Positions 7,968 through 14,336 of a DNA stretch of 20,917 nt are shown here, in pieces. The notes beneath the pieces are model-generated. The model worked only from the letters and a program-made list of their open reading frames with translations, did no database searches and was not told the origin of the DNA. The stretch's first letter is position 1. Every line of letters begins with the position of its first letter. The DNA lies in contig CAYVBJ010000049.1 of assembly GCA_964449075.1 (NCBI GenBank), positions 1 to 20,917 on the forward strand. Reading direction: 5' to 3'. The translations under genes and the position numbers were made by a program. Source of the DNA: CAYVBJ01 sp964449075 (GTDB taxonomy: Bacteria > Bacteroidota > Rhodothermia > Balneolales > Balneolaceae).

Positions 7968-8684
7968 ATGCCTGAACCGATAATTAGAATCCGGGATCTC
8001 AAAAAACTATACAAGATGGGCACATCAATTGTCCGTGCACTAAACGGTGTATCTTTTGATGTAAAAAAAAACGAATATATTGCAATTATGGGACCCTCAG
8101 GTTCAGGCAAGTCAACATTAATGAATATGATCGGATGTCTTGATACGCCTACATCCGGTGAATATATCCTGAACCAGAATAATGTGAGTGATTTAAACGA
8201 TGCCGAACTTGCCAATGTAAGAAACAGGGAGATAGGTTTCGTATTTCAAACATTCAATCTCCTGCCGCGCACCGATTGTCTAAGTAATGTTGAGCTTCCT
8301 TTGATATATTCGGGGTTAAGGACAGCTGAAAGAAAAAAAAGAGCTACTGCAACTCTGGAAAAAGTAGGTTTGGGCGATCGTCTTGATCACAAACCTAATG
8401 AATTATCTGGAGGTCAGAGGCAGCGGGTGGCAATAGCACGGGCATTGGTTAACAATCCATCTATACTGCTTGCAGATGAACCGACAGGTAACCTGGATTC
8501 AAAAACCGGGTACGAGATCATGATGCTGTTTGAAGAACTCTACAGGTCCGGAAATACAATATTGGTTGTAACTCACGAGCAGGAAATTGCAGAGCATGCA
8601 CGAAGAATTATCCGTCTTAAAGATGGTATTATTGAGAGTGATACGAGAGTTGAAAAACCTGTACTGTCTGATTTTACTTCATAA
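7968..8684 (+). CDS. MacB/LolD-type ABC transporter ATPase
   Basis: A 238-residue stand-alone ATPase. It contains Walker A GPSGSGKST (42-50), the Q-loop glutamine in FVFQTFNLLPR (about 94), the signature LSGGQRQR (146-153), Walker B ILLADEPTGNLD (D170, E171) and an H-loop histidine (about 203). The FxFQxFNLLP phrase and GNLDS ending are typical of the MacB/LolD/FtsE branch, which energises FtsX-type permeases. The nearest such permeases are the genes at 1280 and 2585, over 4 kb upstream, so it probably powers them with the adaptor and TolC channel. I prefer the ATG at 7968; the open frame also allows a TTG three codons earlier. No permease domain is fused. Confidence 0.92.
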   Translation: MPEPIIRIRDLKKLYKMGTSIVRALNGVSFDVKKNEYIAIMGPSGSGKSTLMNMIGCLDTPTSGEYILNQNNVSDLNDAELANVRNREIGFVFQTFNLLPRTDCLSNVELPLIYSGLRTAERKKRATATLEKVGLGDRLDHKPNELSGGQRQRVAIARALVNNPSILLADEPTGNLDSKTGYEIMMLFEELYRSGNTILVVTHEQEIAEHARRIIRLKDGIIESDTRVEKPVLSDFTS

Positions 8685-8796
8685 ACCCGATTACCGGCTA
8701 GAGATCGATAGGGCAGTAAACATCTGAACAGACCAAAGAATTGTGATCAAATCCAATACCGGGAAACCCTTTCTATATTCTTCTTGTTGATGCTTC

Positions 8797-10314
8797 ATGA
8801 AAAAAAAGAGACAATGTTTTGATATTATTGTCATAGGTTCCGGAATGGGAGGTATGACGGCAGCGAGCTTATTTGCCAACCAGGGCAGAAATGTACTTGT
8901 TCTTGAAGCTGCTCATTTGCCCGGTGGCTGCAGCTCTTCATATAAACGAAAAGGGTATATTTTTGAAAGCGGAGCTACTACCCTGATTGGCTTTGATGAA
9001 AACCAGCCCCTAAAAGAACTGGAAAAAAGGCTGGATATAGAACTTCCCAAAGAGCCTCTGGAACCTTCCATGGTTGTTCATATGGATGGAGAGACAATAA
9101 CCCGTTACAGGGACAGGAAAAGATGGATTAGCGAAGCAGCTGATCGGTTTGGTAATTTCAGCGGTCAGAAATCATTCTGGGAACTGGCTTATCGTGTTTC
9201 TGATATAGTCTGGAAAGTTTCCGGTCAGAATCCCTCTTTTCCGCCAAATTCGATATCAGATGTGGCAGAATTGTTAAAAAATGATCCAAGAGATCTTTGG
9301 ATCCTTCCTTATGCATTGAAGTCAGTTAAGGAGGTGGTTGCGGAACATCATCTTGACACCCCTTCTTTTTTACGCTTTTTGGATGAACAGCTTATGATTT
9401 CAGCACAGGCCACAGCTTCTGAAACCCCTTTTATTTTTGGTGCACCAGCCATTACCTATACAAGCTGTACGAACTATTATGTTCCCGGTGGTCTTATTTC
9501 AATGATAAAAAAACTGGAAGAATTTATTACAGAACAGGGCGGTGAGCTGCATACGAAAGAAAAAGTTTTAAAACTTCATAAGAACGAGGGAGAATTTCTG
9601 GTCTATACCGATAAAAATGAAACGGAATACCGTGCACCTGTCATAATTTCTAATATCCCGGTTTGGAACATGGAGAGCATTACAACTGGTGAAACAGCTT
9701 CATATTTTAAAAAGAAGTCGAAAGAGTACTCTTCGTACTGGGGTGCAATTACCATGGGTGTGGTCACCAATGATATTTACCCGGCTGATATGCCGCTCCA
9801 TCATCAAATTCACCTGCAACAAAATGACCGGATTCCCGGTATAAATTCAAAGTCACTGTTTGTATCTTTTTCAAAAAGAGGAGATACTGTTCGGGCACCA
9901 AAAGGTGATCGTGTTTTAAATATATCAACTCATACTATTCCCGAGTTTTGGTATGGCTTAAATAGTACATATGATGTGATGAAATCAAAGGCAGAAAGTT
10001 GTATCATTGATGTTTTGAAAAGAAGATTGCCGGAGTTTGCCGGTTCAAAGATAAAATTGGTGTTCTCGGGCACCCCTGTAACGTGGGAGAAATGGGTTCA
10101 TCGCTACCGCGGAAGAGTAGGTGGTATACCGCAGAGCATGGATCGCTCTCTTTTGGACTGGGTGCCCAATAAAACACCATTCCCGGGGTTATACCTTTGC
10201 GGTGATACTGTATTTCCCGGACAGGGAATTCCGGGAGTTACTTTAAGCGGACTCAATGTATATTATGAAATCAACAAAAATCACAATAAAGATAAGTTTC
10301 GTTGGGCTATATAG
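8797..10314 (+). CDS. Phytoene desaturase / carotenoid isomerase-like FAD-dependent oxidoreductase
   Basis: A 505-residue flavoprotein of the CrtI/CrtISO superfamily. The N-terminal Rossmann motif GSGMGGMTAA begins at residue 14; an acidic residue ends the second strand (VLVLEAA, E37), and LPGGCSSSYKRKGY follows. The C-terminal FAD-contact segment GLYLCGDTVFPGQGIPGV is complete. Members of this family desaturate, isomerise or otherwise oxidise carotenoids or related polyenes and isoprenoids, but the sequence does not show which. No phytoene synthase or cyclase lies in the window; ispG, which supplies isoprenoid precursors, is 1.5 kb downstream in the same run. Its last 13 bases overlap the next gene. 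The ATG at 8797 starts a normal N-terminus. Confidence 0.82.
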   Translation: MKKKRQCFDIIVIGSGMGGMTAASLFANQGRNVLVLEAAHLPGGCSSSYKRKGYIFESGATTLIGFDENQPLKELEKRLDIELPKEPLEPSMVVHMDGETITRYRDRKRWISEAADRFGNFSGQKSFWELAYRVSDIVWKVSGQNPSFPPNSISDVAELLKNDPRDLWILPYALKSVKEVVAEHHLDTPSFLRFLDEQLMISAQATASETPFIFGAPAITYTSCTNYYVPGGLISMIKKLEEFITEQGGELHTKEKVLKLHKNEGEFLVYTDKNETEYRAPVIISNIPVWNMESITTGETASYFKKKSKEYSSYWGAITMGVVTNDIYPADMPLHHQIHLQQNDRIPGINSKSLFVSFSKRGDTVRAPKGDRVLNISTHTIPEFWYGLNSTYDVMKSKAESCIIDVLKRRLPEFAGSKIKLVFSGTPVTWEKWVHRYRGRVGGIPQSMDRSLLDWVPNKTPFPGLYLCGDTVFPGQGIPGVTLSGLNVYYEINKNHNKDKFRWAI

Positions 10315-10931
10315 ACGATAATTATTCACCAAATACACAGTTTTCGGTATTTCCGCCGGCTGTTAAACATTTACTGATAATAAATGTTCTCTGTTTTCTT
10401 GCGCTGACAACTCCAAATATTGGCGACTTCCTCTTCAGATTCGGAGCACTATGGCCGATTCAGAGTCAATACTTTGAAGTGTGGCAGCTTGTGTCCTATA
10501 TGTTTTTACATGGGGGACTGGGCCACATCTTTTTTAATCTTTTTGCGCTCTGGATTTTTGGACAGGCTATTGAAAATTACTGGGGTACCAAAAGATTTGT
10601 TACCTACTATTTTTTAACAGGAATCGGGGCAGCAATCATACATATGTGGATAGGAGGCGGTGGCGCTCCCACAATCGGAGCATCCGGAGCTGTTTACGGT
10701 ATTCTGCTGGCTTTCGGAATGATGTTTCCTGATCGCTATATTATGTTATTGATTCCGCCAATACCTATAAAAGCCAAATATTTTGTAGCCATTTTCGGAG
10801 CTTTGGAACTGATGAACGGAGTGGTTGGCACTCAAACCGGAATTGCGCACTTTGCCCACCTTGGCGGAATGATTGTCGGGTTTATTCTGATAAAATCATG
10901 GGGCATGAAAAAAGAAAACAATTATTATTGA
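10302..10931 (+). CDS. Rhomboid-family intramembrane serine protease, first of a pair
   Basis: A 209-residue multi-pass membrane protein, six-helix core type, with little outside the membrane. The oxyanion/loop motif HGGLGHIFFN gives H75 and N79, the nucleophile is S128 in GASGAVYG, and the catalytic histidine is H186 in AHLGGMIVG; the dyad is therefore intact. Rhomboids cut transmembrane helices within the bilayer, but the substrate cannot be inferred. The only start in range is TTG at 10302, which overlaps the end of the oxidoreductase gene by 13 bp and suggests translational coupling. The second rhomboid follows 19 bp after the stop. Confidence 0.88.
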   Translation: MGYIDDNYSPNTQFSVFPPAVKHLLIINVLCFLALTTPNIGDFLFRFGALWPIQSQYFEVWQLVSYMFLHGGLGHIFFNLFALWIFGQAIENYWGTKRFVTYYFLTGIGAAIIHMWIGGGGAPTIGASGAVYGILLAFGMMFPDRYIMLLIPPIPIKAKYFVAIFGALELMNGVVGTQTGIAHFAHLGGMIVGFILIKSWGMKKENNYY

Positions 10932-10950
10932 TTGATACCGGAGAGTAACT

Positions 10951-11790
10951 ATGTATCAGGACTCATTTGCAGGAGCTGCTAAACGAGGATTTTTAAGCCT
11001 GCCTATAGCAATACGCACAATTATTGCCATCAATGTAGTGGTTTTTATTCTGCAGGCTTTATTGGGACAAAGTGTGAACCGGTTTCTTATCGAGTGGCTT
11101 GCTTTTAATCCTGAATGGAGCGTTGCTATTACCCAGCCCTGGCGTTTTGTTACCTACATGTTTTTACATGGAAGCGGGTTTCATCTGCTCTTTAATATGC
11201 TTTGGCTTTGGTGGATGGGACGATCCGTTGAAACAAGCCTCGGGCCACGCACATTTCTTGTACTGTTTCTTGGTTCGGGAATCGGCGGTGCGGCCATTAA
11301 TGTGATCTTCTCATTTCTTATGGGCAGCAGCCTGGTTATTGGTGCATCGGGAGCCGTATTTGGTATCATGGTATCATTCGCTTACCTGTTTCCGCGAACC
11401 CCGATTATGCTGATCTTTTTTCCTCCGATTGAAGCCAGGTTCGTTGTAGCCGGACTGATCGCGCTCGATTTGCTGTTTATTGGATCTGGTGACAATATTG
11501 CGAGAGCCGTACACCTGGGTGGTGCAGGAATTGGATACCTTCTGATTGATGCTCACTATAAAGGGATTGACCTCTCTTCTTATGTTCGGAAAATTGAATC
11601 GATGTGGCAAAAACCAACTTCCGGCAGAAAGAAAAACAAAAATATGTATTCTGTCAGTGATGTAGAGATCGTTGAAGAGACAGATCAGACCGAGTTGGAT
11701 GAAATTCTGGAAAAAATTTCAAAAAAAGGGTATGATGGCCTTACGGACGAAGAAAAGAAAAAGTTGTTTGATTTGAGCAAAAGAAATTAG
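10951..11790 (+). CDS. Rhomboid-family intramembrane serine protease with C-terminal cytoplasmic extension
   Basis: A 279-residue rhomboid paralogous to the preceding gene product. It has HGSGFHLLFN (H78, N82), the nucleophile S133 in GASGAVFG and the dyad histidine H188 in AVHLGGAGIG. Unlike its neighbour it carries a soluble tail of about 70 residues after the last membrane helix, ending with a charged helical module (LDEILEKISKKGYDGLTDEE) common at the ends of Bacteroidota rhomboids (DUF6576-like). A good ribosome site, ggagag, lies about 6 bases before the ATG. IspG starts 10 bp downstream. The substrate and the role of the tail are unknown. Confidence 0.9.
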   Translation: MYQDSFAGAAKRGFLSLPIAIRTIIAINVVVFILQALLGQSVNRFLIEWLAFNPEWSVAITQPWRFVTYMFLHGSGFHLLFNMLWLWWMGRSVETSLGPRTFLVLFLGSGIGGAAINVIFSFLMGSSLVIGASGAVFGIMVSFAYLFPRTPIMLIFFPPIEARFVVAGLIALDLLFIGSGDNIARAVHLGGAGIGYLLIDAHYKGIDLSSYVRKIESMWQKPTSGRKKNKNMYSVSDVEIVEETDQTELDEILEKISKKGYDGLTDEEKKKLFDLSKRN

Positions 11791-11800
11791 GTAGAAAAAT

Positions 11801-13048
11801 ATGAACTCCATAGATCGCAGAAAGTCAATCAAAGTCATGGTCGGTGATGTTCCTGTAGGAGGAGACTCACCAATTGTCGTTCAGTCGATGACCAATACTG
11901 ACACAGCTGACATAGACGATACCGTAGAACAGATTGACCAGTTGCAGCAGGCCGGGTCAGAATTGGTGAGAATTACAGTAAATAACGATGCTGCCGCGAA
12001 AGCTGTTCCGTTCATAAAGGAAAAGCTTATCAACAGGGGGGTTACGGTTCCTGTAATTGGTGACTTTCACTACAACGGGCATCTGCTGCTGACTAAATAT
12101 CCCGATATGGCTCGGTCACTGGCCAAGTTCAGGATCAATCCGGGAAATACCGGAACACGGACAAGAGACGAAAATTTTTGCACGATTGTTGAACAGGCGA
12201 TTAAATATGATAAACCGGTTCGGATAGGTGTGAACTGGGGCTCACTCGATCAGCAGCTGCTTGCACAAAAGATGGATCAAAACAGTGAACTGGAAGATCC
12301 AAAATCGAGCAAGGAGGTTATGCTTGATACAATGGTCGAAAGTGCACGGCGTTCAACAGCGCTTGCTGAAGATGTAGGACTTTCACCTGATAAAATTGTT
12401 GTAAGCTGTAAAATGTCAGGGGTTCAGGATTTAATTCATGTTTATCAAAGGATAGCAAATGATTTACCCTATGCATTGCATCTTGGACTCACAGAGGCAG
12501 GAATGGGGATGAAAGGAACAGTAGCAAGTTCAGTAGCTCTTGCCGTACTGCTGCAAAAAGGTATTGGTGATACCATCCGTGTATCACTCACACCAATGCC
12601 GGGAGCCGATCGTGCCGAAGAAGTCCGGATTAGCCAGCAGATACTGCAATCACTCGGGATTCGAAGCTTTATTCCACAGGTCACCTCTTGCCCGGGATGC
12701 GGACGCACAAAAAGCACCTATTTCCAGGAGCTGGCTGATCAGATACAGAATTATGTTGTTGAAATGATGCCGGTTTGGCGTGAGATCTATCCAGGTGTGG
12801 AAGAGATGGATGTGGCAGTAATGGGCTGCATAGTAAACGGTCCGGGAGAATCAAAAAATGCGAACCTGGGTATTTCACTTCCGGGTACATTTGAAGAGCC
12901 AAAGGCTCCTGTGTATGTGGATGGTGAACACTTCAAAACTCTCAGGGGAGACCATATAGGAGAAGAGTTCAAAAAGATTCTTGATGAATATGTAATTCGA
13001 AATTATTCAAATAGAGAGAAAACAGAATCAGTCGGTCAGAAATCCTGA
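11801..13048 (+). CDS. ispG: 4-hydroxy-3-methylbut-2-enyl diphosphate synthase IspG (GcpE)
   Basis: The penultimate enzyme of the non-mevalonate (MEP) pathway, converting methylerythritol cyclodiphosphate to HMBPP with a [4Fe-4S] cluster in the cytoplasm. At 415 residues it is modestly longer than E. coli IspG (about 370). The N-terminal TIM-barrel half carries VGDVPVGGDSPIVVQSMTNT and RINPGNTG. The cluster ligands are C297 and C300 in TSCPGCGRT and C343 in MGCIVNGPGE, followed by the conserved SKNANLGISLPG. It starts 10 bp after the second rhomboid stop and is probably co-transcribed with it. A fairly long AT-rich gap follows, so this is likely the last gene of its run. Confidence 0.96.
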   Translation: MNSIDRRKSIKVMVGDVPVGGDSPIVVQSMTNTDTADIDDTVEQIDQLQQAGSELVRITVNNDAAAKAVPFIKEKLINRGVTVPVIGDFHYNGHLLLTKYPDMARSLAKFRINPGNTGTRTRDENFCTIVEQAIKYDKPVRIGVNWGSLDQQLLAQKMDQNSELEDPKSSKEVMLDTMVESARRSTALAEDVGLSPDKIVVSCKMSGVQDLIHVYQRIANDLPYALHLGLTEAGMGMKGTVASSVALAVLLQKGIGDTIRVSLTPMPGADRAEEVRISQQILQSLGIRSFIPQVTSCPGCGRTKSTYFQELADQIQNYVVEMMPVWREIYPGVEEMDVAVMGCIVNGPGESKNANLGISLPGTFEEPKAPVYVDGEHFKTLRGDHIGEEFKKILDEYVIRNYSNREKTESVGQKS

Positions 13049-13213
13049 AGAAAGAAATTTAATTCTTTTTTAAAATTATTGATTATAGGCTTCCTGTTTT
13101 CCCGGGATAATCACTTCATTTAATATCCCTTCTTGTCTGTTTCCGTAAACTAATTTAAGCCAACAGATTATTAAATCTTTTATTGAAATTTACCTCCCGA
13201 TTTTGCAAATTGA

Positions 13214-13225
13214 GTAAGCGCTTAC
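13214..13225. promoter_or_regulatory. LacI/GalR-type operator palindrome
   Basis: The sequence gtaagcgcttac is a perfect 12-bp palindrome with a central CG, the form typical of operators bound by LacI-family regulators. It lies about 90 bp upstream of the LacI-family gene at 13315. Autoregulation and control of the downstream amylase and transporter genes are therefore likely. I saw no second copy in front of the later genes of the locus. No clear promoter hexamers could be assigned around it. Confidence 0.7.
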
Positions 13226-13314
13226 ATTGTTATATAACCAGTTTACTGTAGCGCAGGAATTTTAAAATTGGCTGTGAATTAACCTAAATTCTACTATTTA
13301 AATACTACTACATT

Positions 13315-14334
13315 TTGGCAAAAACAATTTATGATATTGCCGAAGCTGCCGGCGTCAGTATAGCTACCGTCTCAAGATCTTTCAGTAACTCAAAAGGGGT
13401 AACTGAAAAAACACGTGAGAAAGTTCTGAAAATTGCCGAAGAGCTTGGATACCATCCACAGGGGTTCGCGCAAAGTCTGGCGAGAAATAAGAGAAATGCA
13501 CTTACAGTTATTGTTCCTGTAATTTCAAATTACTTTTTCATGGAGGTTCTTGCAGGAATTCAGGACCAGCTGAAGAATCTTGATTTTGAATTGAATATTG
13601 TGAATGTAAAAGCTGGTGATGATCTGCTTAACCAGATAAAATTTCATCTGAAGCGACGCTGGTCCGAAGGATATATTTTTATATCTATCCATTTTAATGA
13701 TAATGAGTGGAAATCTCTTGAAAAATTCGAAACGCCGTCTGTTATTGTCGATGATTATTATCACAAATTTGATTCTGTCAGTATTGACAATGAAAAAGGG
13801 GCTTACATGGCTACGAAATACCTGATTGAAAAGGGATACAGAGATATCGCAATGCTCTCTGCTGCCCCGCACTCCAAACCAATTATTTTGAGAAAGAACG
13901 GGTATCAAAAAGCTCTTAAAGAAGCCGGAATTAAATTCAATGAGAAGAATATTGTTCAAAGCAGTATACGTGAAAGGGATGGATTTACAGAGGCAGCCGG
14001 GTATGAAGCAATGATGAAAATAGTAGAAATGAAGCCTCTGCCCGAAGCCTGTTTTTCAGCGTCAGATATCCAGTCTGTCGGTGCTATGAAAGCAATGCGC
14101 GACACCGGAATCAGGATTCCCCTGATCAGTTACGACAATCTTACCATTTCTGAATACCTGGATATTTCGACAGTTGCGCAACCTATGTATAAAATGGGCC
14201 GGGATGCTGTCAGAAAACTTGTTGAAAGATTGGAGAATAAAGAAAAACCGGTCTCACATACGATCTATTCCCCGGACCTGATTATCAGAAAATCATCTGA
14301 AATAAATTTTAAAAACAGAAAACAAACGGTATAA
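13315..14334 (+). CDS. LacI-family transcriptional regulator
   Basis: A 339-residue regulator. Residues 3-24 form the helix-turn-helix (IYDIAEAAGVSIATVSRSF), followed by the hinge helix around YHPQGFAQSLARNKRN and a periplasmic-binding-like sensor domain from about residue 62 (ALTVIVPVIS). Members bind a small sugar or sugar phosphate and release or bind an operator. The neighbours (two GH13 enzymes and a sugar MFS permease) suggest a maltose- or maltodextrin-derived signal. The only plausible start is TTG at 13315, directly before AKTIYDIAE, as expected for the family. A candidate operator lies about 90 bp upstream. The next gene starts 2 bp after its stop, so the regulator is co-transcribed with its probable targets. 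Confidence 0.92.
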   Translation: MAKTIYDIAEAAGVSIATVSRSFSNSKGVTEKTREKVLKIAEELGYHPQGFAQSLARNKRNALTVIVPVISNYFFMEVLAGIQDQLKNLDFELNIVNVKAGDDLLNQIKFHLKRRWSEGYIFISIHFNDNEWKSLEKFETPSVIVDDYYHKFDSVSIDNEKGAYMATKYLIEKGYRDIAMLSAAPHSKPIILRKNGYQKALKEAGIKFNEKNIVQSSIRERDGFTEAAGYEAMMKIVEMKPLPEACFSASDIQSVGAMKAMRDTGIRIPLISYDNLTISEYLDISTVAQPMYKMGRDAVRKLVERLENKEKPVSHTIYSPDLIIRKSSEINFKNRKQTV

Positions 14335-14336
14335 TT

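Noticed and set aside
11374..11610. Minus-strand frame within the second rhomboid gene
   Set aside because: It is antisense to an intact, motif-complete gene and shows no recognisable protein features.
13094..13133. Terminator after ispG (gggat/atccc around a 16-base loop)
   Set aside because: The stem is only five pairs, the loop is long and no T-run follows; it is too weak to annotate.
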